Shown here: positions 16,754 through 21,806 of the stretch, piece by piece | Position numbering within the stretch: position 1 is the first letter of the stretch | Layout: each line of letters begins with the position of its first letter | From: Anaerolineae bacterium | GTDB taxonomy: Bacteria > Chloroflexota > Anaerolineae > Aggregatilineales > Phototrophicaceae | Assembly (NCBI GenBank): GCA_019912965.1 | Contig: JAIOHM010000230.1 | Coordinates: forward strand, 1-58,321 | Length of the DNA: 58,321 bases | Reading direction: 5' to 3' | Translations under genes and position numbers: made by a program | The notes under the pieces: generated by a model | Database searches by the model: none | What the model was told of the DNA's origin: nothing | What the model saw: the letters and a program-made list of their open reading frames with translations, nothing else

Positions 16754-18076
16754 TTATTGATCGCCGCCAGCGAACCAGTCCATATCGAGGTACTCTGCCG
16801 AGTTGACGCGCTTGAGGCTTAACCCCAGACGGCGGTTCTCTACGTCCATCTTGACGACGCGGAGTGTGACCGTTTCGCCTTCCTTCAGCACATCACGCGG
16901 GTGCGCCACGCGCTGGTCAGACAGTTCCGAGATATGTACCAATCCTTCGATTTCGGGCACATCTACCAGCCGGACGAATGCGCCGAACTTGGTCATCTTG
17001 GTGACCATGCCCTGCACAAGCTGTCCAACCTGATAGTTGATGGCGACCGTATCCCACGGATCGGCTTCCTGCCGCTTCATGCTCAGGCCGATGCGCTTGG
17101 CTTCCTGGTCGATGCTGATGATCTCGACCCGAACTTCCTGCCCGATCTTGAGCAGTTCGCGCGGGTGGGTGACATGCGTCCACGACAGTTCGGTCAGGTG
17201 AATAAGCCCTTCCGCGCCGCCAATATCGACGAACGCGCCAAAGTCCACCAGACTGACAACCTTGCCGGTACGGACTTCGCCAACCTGCAAACGACCAATC
17301 AGGCTTTCCTTACGGGTTTCACGGCTTTCGCGCGCGGCGGTGCGCTCGGAAAGGATCAGGCGGTTACGCGCCCGATCAACTTCCATCACCTTGACGACGA
17401 TGGCTTCGTTAATCATTTTGCCGTAGCGTTCTTCGGGGGTCTCTCCATCCATCAGACGGCGGCGGTCGGCACTGATCTGGCTCTGTGGCACGAACCCGCG
17501 CACACGACCAAACCGGACGATCAGACCACCTTTGTTATACCCCGCCACATGGCTTTCGTACACTTCCTGGCTCTCGCGGTATTCTTCGGCCCGCCGCCAG
17601 TCCAGTTCTTCCAGCGCACGGTTAAGTGACAGGATCAAGTCGCCATTGTGGTCATGTGGATTCACCACGTACACCGAAACGACTTCGCCCTGTTTGAGCA
17701 AGTCCAGTGTTTCGCGGTTCATCCGTTCGAGTTCACGACCGGGGATAATCCCATCGGTCTTGGCGCCGACATCGACGTACACAGCCGTTGGAGAGGTGGT
17801 GGTGACAGTGCCGTCCAACACATCCCCCCGCTTAAGAACCTTCTGATCCGATGTATCCTGTGCCAGCCAGTTGGCATCGCCTTCGGGTGCATCGGCAGTA
17901 CTCGTTTCCGGTGTGGCGGTTTCTGCGTTTTGGTCTCCGGCTTCGGCAGCATCCACCACCGCTGTTTCGCCACCATTGACGGCGGCTTCAGCGACGACTT
18001 CGGGCTGCTCTGGCTCGGCGGCTGGGGATGCCTGAAGTTCTTCTGGCTGTCCCAGCTCTGACAAATTTGAGTTCAT
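16754..18076 (-). CDS. rpsA: Ribosomal protein S1-like protein, four S1 domains
   Basis: 440 residues from ATG 18076. An acidic, Ala/Glu-rich N-terminal extension of about 70 residues precedes four S1 RNA-binding repeats (roughly 80-150, 165-235, 250-320, 335-410). The last two are near-canonical (VVSLVDFGAFVDIGGAEGL; VTKMTKFGAFVRLV). S1 binds single-stranded mRNA and helps initiation; four-repeat forms are normal outside Proteobacteria. A longer frame opens at GTG 18148, but this is rejected because a sigma-70 promoter (TTGATT, 17 bp, TATAAT) sits inside it at 18116-18144. GGGAG precedes ATG 18076. The gene is divergent from the Y RNA array, sharing a 55-bp promoter region. Confidence 0.9.
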   Translation of the reverse strand: MNSNLSELGQPEELQASPAAEPEQPEVVAEAAVNGGETAVVDAAEAGDQNAETATPETSTADAPEGDANWLAQDTSDQKVLKRGDVLDGTVTTTSPTAVYVDVGAKTDGIIPGRELERMNRETLDLLKQGEVVSVYVVNPHDHNGDLILSLNRALEELDWRRAEEYRESQEVYESHVAGYNKGGLIVRFGRVRGFVPQSQISADRRRLMDGETPEERYGKMINEAIVVKVMEVDRARNRLILSERTAARESRETRKESLIGRLQVGEVRTGKVVSLVDFGAFVDIGGAEGLIHLTELSWTHVTHPRELLKIGQEVRVEIISIDQEAKRIGLSMKRQEADPWDTVAINYQVGQLVQGMVTKMTKFGAFVRLVDVPEIEGLVHISELSDQRVAHPRDVLKEGETVTLRVVKMDVENRRLGLSLKRVNSAEYLDMDWFAGGDQ

Positions 18077-18115
18077 GGCTTCGCTTTCTCCCGCACACAT
18101 GGGTACAAGCGGGGT

Positions 18116-18144
18116 ATTATAACGAGGACGGTCAGAAGAATCAA
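18116..18144 (-). promoter_or_regulatory. Sigma-70 promoter of the S1 gene
   Basis: Minus strand: -35 TTGATT (18139-18144), 17-bp spacer, -10 TATAAT (18116-18121). It predicts transcription from about 18109, which rules out translation from GTG 18148. Confidence 0.8.
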
Positions 18145-18203
18145 ACACAAAAGGGCGAAAAGTTATTTTTTGGCTTATATTGACTGACCCATTAGCGCCC
18201 GTC

Positions 18204-18233
18204 TTGACATCTGAAACGTTTTGATCTTAAAGT
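18204..18233 (+). promoter_or_regulatory. Promoter of Y RNA 1
   Basis: -35 TTGACA (18204-18209), 18-bp spacer, -10 TAAAGT (18228-18233). The predicted start falls at 18238-18241, exactly where the Y stem begins. The same architecture recurs before Y RNA 2. Confidence 0.75.
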
Positions 18234-18237
18234 AGAA

Positions 18238-18301
18238 GTGCGGGCCGAAGTGAGTGGGTTATCGCTGAAACCGAGTACCACCACGTTCAATTTGCCCGCA
18301 C
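18238..18301 (+). ncRNA. Y RNA 1, minimal form without tRNA-like module
   Basis: Closing stem GTGCGGGC (18238-18245) with GCCCGCAC (18294-18301), 8 of 8 pairs. Second helix GTG-A-GTGG (18250-18257) with CCACCAC (18278-18284), one bulged A. The loop starts with the Ro-binding GTTATCG. The T-rich TTCAATTTG before the 3' strand lies opposite the CGA bulge, as in other Y RNAs. Only about 64 nt plus terminator, so this is the Ro-binding stem alone. It has its own promoter and its own terminator, unlike the other copies. Y RNAs bind the outer surface of the Ro ring and gate substrate entry. Confidence 0.88.
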
Positions 18302-18308
18302 CCCACAC

Positions 18309-18334
18309 TGCCGCCCCGCGCGGCATTTTCTTTT
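18309..18334 (+). terminator. Rho-independent terminator after Y RNA 1
   Basis: TGCCGC and GCGGCA pair around a 5-nt loop, followed by TTTTCTTTT. Confidence 0.9.
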
Positions 18335-18368
18335 ACTCATCCCTCGTTACTCATTACTCGTCACTAAT
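18334..18368. repeat. Degenerate tandem tract, TCATTACTCG type
   Basis: Units TACTCATCCCTCG, TTACTCATTACTCG, TCACTAATCC. Same family as 57061-57092 and as the tract inside the coding region at 8792. Confidence 0.6.
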
Positions 18369-18410
18369 CCTTGTATAGATTTCTGTACATTTGAACCCTC
18401 ATGAACTCTA

Positions 18411-18440
18411 TTGACATTTAAAAACCTTTTATGCTACAGT
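18411..18440 (+). promoter_or_regulatory. Promoter of Y RNAs 2-4 and probably rsr
   Basis: -35 TTGACA (18411-18416), 18-bp spacer, extended -10 TGCTACAGT (hexamer 18435-18440). It closely matches the Y RNA 1 promoter in spacing and hexamers. No terminator with a strong T-run separates Y RNAs 2-4 from rsr, so this is the likely promoter of the whole block. Confidence 0.75.
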
Positions 18441-18447
18441 GTAACTC

Positions 18448-18582
18448 ATGCGGGCCGACATGAGTGGGTTATCGTTTAAGGAACGGGAGGCCGGGAGTGC
18501 AAATCTCCCCACATTCCAAACGTGGGATGTATAGCTCAGCAGTAGAGCGCCAAAAACATCCACTTGCACACTTCGTCTGCAT
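18448..18582 (+). ncRNA. Y RNA 2, YrlA-type with permuted tRNA module (Ala-like arms)
   Basis: Outer stem ATGCGGG (18448) with TCTGCAT (18576-18582); inner helix AGTGG with CCACT; Ro motif GTGGGTTATCG at 18463-18474. The insert is a circularly permuted tRNA: T-arm GGGAG-TGCAAAT-CTCCC (18493-18509, 5-bp stem and 7-nt loop), acceptor-like helix ACATTCC (18511-18517) with GGGATGT (18524-18530) closed by a 6-nt loop, then D-arm GCTC-AGCAGTA-GAGC (18534-18548). In this order the Y stem takes the place of the anticodon arm, as in YrlA RNAs. The T-loop is off-consensus (TGCAAAT). It presumably recruits a partner such as PNPase to Rsr. Confidence 0.9.
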
Positions 18583-18602
18583 AATTTCGGTGGCATCACA
18601 AT

Positions 18603-18746
18603 GATGCGGGCCGCTGTGAATGGGTTATCGCTCAAAATCGAAGGGTTGCGGGTTCGAGTCCCGTCGTCTATCCGCAAGGGTAGATGTAGCTCAATTGGCA
18701 GAGTATCCCGCAAGGGAGTCCATTCACCTTTTTTGCCTGCATTTTC
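18603..18746 (+). ncRNA. Y RNA 3, YrlA-type with near-ideal permuted tRNA module
   Basis: Outer stem GATGCGGGC (18603-18611) with GCCTGCATT (18735-18743); inner helix GTGAATGG (18616-18623) with CCATTCAC (18720-18727), 8 of 8. The Ro motif AATGGGTTATCG follows. Permuted tRNA: T-arm GCGGG-TTCGAGT-CCCGT (18648-18664) with a canonical T-loop; contiguous 9-bp acceptor helix (18665-18673 with 18678-18686) capped by a GCAA tetraloop; then T-A in the U8/A9 position (18687-18688); D-arm GCTC-AATTGGCA-GAGT (18689-18704) with the GG of the D-loop. An extra TCCC-GCAA-GGGA hairpin precedes the 3' strand. A TTTTC run follows the closing stem. Confidence 0.93.
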
Positions 18747-18757
18747 TGATGAACGTA

Positions 18758-18874
18758 ACACATGATGTGGGTCGTCGTGGTTGGGTTATCTGGTCTAACT
18801 GGTTCGAATCCAAACCCACCCCCTTTTACATGGGTGGGGAATCTGCCCACCGCAGCTTTTTATCCGCATTGTGT
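18758..18874 (+). ncRNA. Y RNA 4, immediately upstream of rsr, lacks a D-arm
   Basis: Outer stem ATGTGGGT (18765-18772) with ATCCGCAT (18862-18869), extended by ACAC (18758-18761) with GTGT (18871-18874). Inner helix GTGG (18777-18780) with CCAC (18847-18850). Ro motif TTGGGTTATC. The tRNA-like part is reduced: a weak T-arm with a canonical TTCGAAT loop (18803-18809) and a perfect 7-bp acceptor helix CCCACCC/GGGTGGG (18815-18821 with 18832-18838); no D-arm can be drawn. It ends 14 nt before the rsr Shine-Dalgarno, so it sits in the rsr leader and could be cut from the mRNA or act on it. Confidence 0.82.
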
Positions 18875-18900
18875 AAGTCTTAGTGAACAGGAGGTGTGCC

Positions 18901-20526
18901 GTGACCAACTATCTGAAGAACGCCTTCAAGTCGATGGGCATGACCCCGCAGAACGCGCCGATTCCGGGTACAACCCAGGTCGCCAATTCTGCCGGAGGCT
19001 ACTCGTGGAAGGTGAATGATTGGCAGCGACTGAGCCGCTTTTTGGTGCTTGGTTCACAATCTGGCACGTATTACATCTCCGAAAAGGCGCTGACGATTGA
19101 GAACGCCAACGCCGTGCTGAACTGCATTCGTGAGGATGGTCTACGGGTGGTGCGCGAAATTGTCGCCATTTCGGAAGCTGGACGTGCCCCGAAGAACGAC
19201 CCGGCAATCTTTGCTCTGGCGTTGGTGGCTGCGAAGGGTGACGACGCTGCCCGCAAGGCCGCTTTGGATGCTCTGCCGCAGGTCTGCCGAACCGGAACCC
19301 ATTTGTTCCTGTTCGCAGAATATGTGCAAACGCTGCGTGGCTGGGGGCGTGGTTTGCGTCGGGCGGTGGGTACCTGGTATCAGGCACTTGAGCCGCGCAA
19401 ACTGGCTTACCAGATGGTCAAGTACCGTCAGCGTGAAGGCTGGACGCACACCGACACACTGCGTTTGGCGCACCCGAAGCCTGTAACGGATTCGCACGGC
19501 GCGATCTACAAGTGGGTCACGCACCGCGAGGAAGCCAACTGGGCTGCGGATATTGTGCCGCCCGATGACGAAGCACTGGCTTTCATCTGGGCATTCGAGC
19601 GGGTACAAACGGCGCAAAATGTGGATACGGTGTTGAAGCTGGTTCAGGCTTATGACCTCCCGCGTGAGGCGCTGCCGACGCAGTGGCTCAATGAGGCCGC
19701 GGTATGGGAAGCCTTGCTGACGAAGATGCCGCTGACCGCTATGATCCGTAATTTGGGCGTCATGTCCAAGGTCGGATTGCTGACGCCAATGAGCGATGCT
19801 GAGCAGACCATCGTGACCCGGTTGGGGAATGCCGATATGCTCCGTAAGGCGCGTATCCACCCGATTGCGGTGCTTTCGGCGCTGCGGGTGTATGCTCAGG
19901 GGCGCGGGGTGCGGGGCGAAAGCACTTGGAATCCGACTTCGCGGGTGATCGACGCATTGGATGCCGCCTTCTATCTGGCTTTCCAGAACGTCGAACCTGC
20001 TAACAAGCGCATGATGCTGGCGCTGGATGTGTCCGGCTCGATGAGCATGGGGGCGATTGCAGGTGTGCCGGGGTTGACCCCGCGCGATGGCAGCGCGGCG
20101 ATGGCGCTGGTGACGGCCAAGACCGAACCGAACTACACCATCATCTCGTTCCAGAATCAGATCGTGCCGTTGAACATCTCGGCGCGGATGCGATTGGACG
20201 ACGCGATCAAGGTCACACATGGGTTGCCGTTCGGCGCAACCGACTGCGCCCAACCGATGCTCTACGCGCTGGAGAAGAAGCTGAAGGTGGATACTTTCGT
20301 TATATACACCGACAGTGAGACATGGGCGAATCCGGCACTTCATCCGGTGCAGGCGTTGGCGCAGTACCGCGAAAAGACTGGCATTCCGGCGCAGTTGATC
20401 GTGGTTGCCATGACAAGCAACGGCTTCACGATTGCTTCGCCTGATGACCCCGGAATGTTGGACATTGTTGGTTTTGACTCGGCCACGCCGCAAATCATGA
20501 GCGACTTCGCGCGTGGGATGATCTAA
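18901..20526 (+). CDS. rsr: Ro60-family protein Rsr (TROVE domain + vWA domain)
   Basis: 541 residues from GTG 18901, six nt behind a perfect AGGAGG (18889-18894); the in-frame GTG at 18883 overlaps that site and is rejected. The first 350 residues are the TROVE HEAT-repeat ring. Diagnostic stretches are GGYSWKVNDWQRLSRFLVLGS near 28-48 and YRQREGWTHTDTLRLAHPKP near 178-197. A von Willebrand A domain follows with an intact MIDAS: MLALDVSGSMS near 377, the Thr of GATDCAQP near 447 and the Asp of IYTDSE near 469. Ro proteins hold the 3' ends of misfolded RNAs in the ring cavity while Y RNA covers the outer surface; in bacteria Rsr with a YrlA RNA can tether PNPase for RNA decay. Here it is flanked by four and six Y RNA genes. 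Confidence 0.96.
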   Translation: MTNYLKNAFKSMGMTPQNAPIPGTTQVANSAGGYSWKVNDWQRLSRFLVLGSQSGTYYISEKALTIENANAVLNCIREDGLRVVREIVAISEAGRAPKNDPAIFALALVAAKGDDAARKAALDALPQVCRTGTHLFLFAEYVQTLRGWGRGLRRAVGTWYQALEPRKLAYQMVKYRQREGWTHTDTLRLAHPKPVTDSHGAIYKWVTHREEANWAADIVPPDDEALAFIWAFERVQTAQNVDTVLKLVQAYDLPREALPTQWLNEAAVWEALLTKMPLTAMIRNLGVMSKVGLLTPMSDAEQTIVTRLGNADMLRKARIHPIAVLSALRVYAQGRGVRGESTWNPTSRVIDALDAAFYLAFQNVEPANKRMMLALDVSGSMSMGAIAGVPGLTPRDGSAAMALVTAKTEPNYTIISFQNQIVPLNISARMRLDDAIKVTHGLPFGATDCAQPMLYALEKKLKVDTFVIYTDSETWANPALHPVQALAQYREKTGIPAQLIVVAMTSNGFTIASPDDPGMLDIVGFDSATPQIMSDFARGMI

Positions 20527-20536
20527 CAAATATGGT

Positions 20537-20560
20537 AGGGGCGGTTCACGAACTGCCCCT
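20537..20560. terminator. Hairpin after rsr
   Basis: AGGGGCGGTT (20537-20546) pairs with AACTGCCCCT (20551-20560), 10 bp with one G-T, loop CACG. No long T-run. It belongs to the TAGGGG hairpin family seen at 2912, 33663 and 55813. Confidence 0.55.
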
Positions 20561-20579
20561 CTTGATAGTTGAAATTTAT

Positions 20580-20751
20580 CGGCGCGGGCCGATTGGTGTG
20601 GGTTATCGTCTGTAAAACGATTGAGCAGGGCAACCTGTTCCGAGGGTTCGAATCCCTCCAGCCTGACCGGGTTTCCCCGGCCAGACTGTGGCCGAGTGGT
20701 TGAAGGCTTAGGAAGCAATTCCTTTACCCATATCTTCCCTTTGTCCGCCCG
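20580..20751 (+). ncRNA. Y RNA 5, YrlA-type mimicking a class II (Leu/Ser) tRNA
   Basis: Outer stem GCGGGC (20584-20589) with GTCCGC (20743-20748), extended by CGG/CCG around a bulge; inner helix GTGTGGG (20596-20602) with CCCATAT (20727-20733); Ro motif GTGGGTTATCG. Permuted tRNA with a long variable arm: hairpin CAGG-GCAA-CCTG (20626-20637), then T-arm GAGGG-TTCGAAT-CCCTC (20642-20658, perfect), an acceptor helix capped by TTTC (20659-20688, two mismatches) and D-arm GCC-GAGTGGTTGAA-GGC (20691-20707). That D-loop is the one typical of bacterial Leu and Ser tRNAs. A second GCAA hairpin (AGGAA/TTCCT) precedes the 3' strand. CTTTGTCCGC is the conserved T-rich 3' motif. Confidence 0.92.
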
Positions 20752-20775
20752 ACTTTAACAACTGAATCATGATGA

Positions 20776-20900
20776 CGCGGGCCGCAAGGTATAAGTTACC
20801 GAGTCGAGCGTTCGAATCGCTACACATCCCCAACACATGGGATGTGTAGCTCAGTGGCAGAGCAGGAATCAAATGGCTTATGCCAACTCCTTTGCCCGTG
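20776..20900 (+). ncRNA. Y RNA 6, YrlA-type with diverged Ro-binding motif
   Basis: Outer stem CGCGGGC (20776-20782) with GCCCGTG (20894-20900); inner helix GGTATAAG (20788-20795) with CTTATGCC (20877-20884), 8 pairs. The Ro motif is altered to AAGTTACCG instead of GGGTTATCG. Permuted tRNA: T-arm AGCG-TTCGAAT-CGCT (20807-20821), 9-bp acceptor helix ACACATCCC/GGGATGTGT (20822-20830 with 20839-20847), D-arm GCTC-AGTGGCA-GAGC (20849-20863), all well formed. The effector part is conserved while the Ro motif has drifted, so it may bind Rsr more weakly or be a decaying copy. Confidence 0.86.
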
Positions 20901-20919
20901 CTGCCTGTGTATGAAATGG

Positions 20920-21050
20920 GGTATGGGCCGCTGTGTGCGGGTTATCGTCTCCACTTGGGGATTTAGCTTAATTGGCAGAGCACCTGAGTCTCAACACTCA
21001 GGAGGTATGGGTTCGAGTCCCATTTACCGCCGCGATCTTTGTCCATACTT
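20920..21050 (+). ncRNA. Y RNA 7, tRNA arms in ordinary (non-permuted) order
   Basis: Outer stem GTATGGGC (20921-20928) with GTCCATAC (21041-21048), 8 of 8; inner helix GCGG (20937-20940) with CCGC (21027-21030) continued past a bulge; Ro motif GCGGGTTATCG. Unlike the others the insert runs D-arm GCTT-AATTGGCA-GAGC (20966-20981), an anticodon-like hairpin CCTGAG/CTCAGG with an 8-nt loop (20983-21002), then T-arm ATGGG-TTCGAGT-CCCAT (21007-21023). The Y stem therefore replaces the acceptor stem rather than the anticodon arm. A true tRNA is unlikely: the anticodon arm is 20 nt instead of 17 and the would-be acceptor strands mismatch. TTTTT follows the closing stem. Confidence 0.85.
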
Positions 21051-21066
21051 TTTGCCGCGAAATGCA

Positions 21067-21216
21067 GTGGTGCGGGCCGGTAGATATGGGTTATCGGTTA
21101 GAGCAATTGACGAACAATCAATAGGTCAGAGGTTCAAGCCCTCTCGCCCGACGGGGTAACTCGCTGGGTAGTAGCTCAGTAAAAAAACGCCCATGTCGCT
21201 TTTTTGTCCGCGCCAC
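21067..21216 (+). ncRNA. Y RNA 8, YrlA-type with broken D-arm
   Basis: Outer stem GTGGTGCGGGC (21067-21077) with GTCCGCGCCAC (21206-21216), 11 pairs; inner helix GATATGGG (21083-21090) with CCCATGTC (21190-21197), 8 pairs; Ro motif ATGGGTTATCG. T-arm AGAGG-TTCAAGC-CCTCT (21128-21144) is perfect. The acceptor helix is partial (about 5 bp, GCCCG with TGGGT). The D-arm begins TAGCTCAGT but then runs into AAAAAAA (21181-21187) and its 3' strand is lost. CTTTTTTGTCCGC is the T-rich 3' motif. Confidence 0.88.
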
Positions 21217-21221
21217 GTTGT

Positions 21222-21425
21222 TTGTGGGCCGATAGGCACAGGTTATCGTATCTATAACGTCCCTAAGGTACTGTGCCGCGCGTTCAGCCGATTGTCGCGC
21301 TGCCGGGATTGCCGTCTCATCACAGGCTGATGGGGTGAGCGGCGGGTCGAGCGGATGCTGAAGAGTATCAATGCGACGGATGGGGCTCGCGCCCCAATGT
21401 CCTGTGCCGTCCCCTTTGCCCACAA
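21222..21425 (+). ncRNA. Y RNA 9, long non-tRNA insert with a 23S-like segment
   Basis: Outer stem TTGTGGGC (21222-21229) with GCCCACAA (21418-21425), 8 of 8; inner helix GGCACAG (21235-21241) with CTGTGCC (21402-21408), 7 of 7; Ro motif CAGGTTATCG; CCCCTTTGCCC is the T-rich 3' motif and TTTTATC follows. No tRNA arms are visible. The insert has hairpins CTCATCA/TGATGGG (about 21317-21335) and GGGGC-TCGC-GCCCC (21382-21395). A 19-nt piece at 21252-21270 matches the highly conserved domain IV stretch of 23S rRNA at 17 of 19 positions. A second CTGTGCC at 21271 allows a compact alternative fold. Confidence 0.83.
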
Positions 21426-21437
21426 TTTTATCTTCTC

Positions 21438-21510
21438 ATAGGTGCGGGACGGGGCATTCGGGTTATCGCACCACTCAGGGCAGAACATGCGACCTGCCCG
21501 CCCAATCTAT
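21438..21510 (+). ncRNA. Y RNA 10, short form without tRNA-like module
   Basis: Outer stem ATAG (21438-21441) with CTAT (21507-21510) and GTGCGGG (21442-21448) with CCCGCCC (21497-21503), one T-C mismatch. Inner helix GCATTC (21454-21459) with GAA-CA-TGC (21483-21490). The Ro motif CGGGTTATCG is exact, though the first block reads GCGGGACG instead of GCGGGCCG. About 73 nt, comparable to Y RNA 1. The T-rich 3' motif is replaced by ACCTGCCC. Less certain than the others because of the imperfect helices. Confidence 0.72.
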
Positions 21511-21532
21511 AAAATAGAGACCCGTTGACCTC

Positions 21533-21561
21533 TTGACTTTTTTTCGCAGCCCTCCTATGCT
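21533..21561 (+). promoter_or_regulatory. Promoter of the structured RNA downstream of the Y array
   Basis: -35 TTGACT (21533-21538), 17-bp spacer, -10 TATGCT (21556-21561). Predicted start about 21567-21570, just where the closing helix of the following RNA begins. Confidence 0.6.
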
Positions 21562-21567
21562 TTGAAT

Positions 21568-21768
21568 GTCGCGGCGGGCACCCCCCCTGCGAAACCGTTG
21601 GACTGAGTAGAGAGACTTTCGATGACCCTGACGAATCGCGCATAAGACACTGTAAGGTGGGCATTTACCATTCTTGTGGTCGGTTGGCGATTCGGATACG
21701 CATATTGAGTATTCCTGTTTGATTCGTGAACTGCTGCCGCGTGGAAGTGCCCATGCGGCTTTTTATTT
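21568..21768 (+). ncRNA. Unassigned structured RNA of about 200 nt
   Basis: A promoter-to-terminator unit with no credible ORF. CGCGGCGG (21570-21577) can pair with CTGCCGCG (21734-21741) as a closing helix. CGAATCGC (21632-21639) pairs perfectly with GCGATTCG (21687-21694) around a 47-nt insert. The closing-helix 3' strand overlaps the 5' arm of the terminator, so the two are mutually exclusive. It has no GTTATC motif and is not an obvious Y RNA. A 6S-like RNA or a new partner of the Ro system are both possible; I cannot assign it. It could also be a leader of the next gene, though the terminator argues for an independent transcript. Confidence 0.55.
21736..21768 (+). terminator. Rho-independent terminator of the structured RNA
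   Basis: GCCGCGTGG (21736-21744) pairs with CCATGCGGC (21751-21759), 9 bp including one G-T, followed by TTTTTATTT. Confidence 0.88.
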
Positions 21769-21806
21769 CGCATCTCATCCGCAGCACGGTTCAAGGATCA
21801 AATTGT

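Noticed and set aside
18077..18148. Longer S1 protein starting at GTG 18148
   Set aside because: This stretch contains the S1 promoter (TTGATT, 17 bp, TATAAT), so it is upstream of the transcript start.
20957..21030. A functional tRNA gene with D-, anticodon- and T-like arms
   Set aside because: The anticodon arm is 20 nt with an 8-nt loop and the acceptor strands do not pair; the unit is enclosed by a Y stem.
21317..21335. Second 23S-like piece ACAGGCTGAT in Y RNA 9
   Set aside because: It lies inside a self-complementary hairpin (CTCATCA with TGATGGG), which explains the text better than rRNA ancestry; a 10-nt match is weak.
18238..21510. CRISPR-like array (regular GCGGGCCG...GGGTTATCG repeats)
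   Set aside because: Repeats are far apart (60-220 bp), of uneven spacing, and each has its own complementary 3' strand; a Ro gene lies in the middle. Y RNAs explain the pattern.
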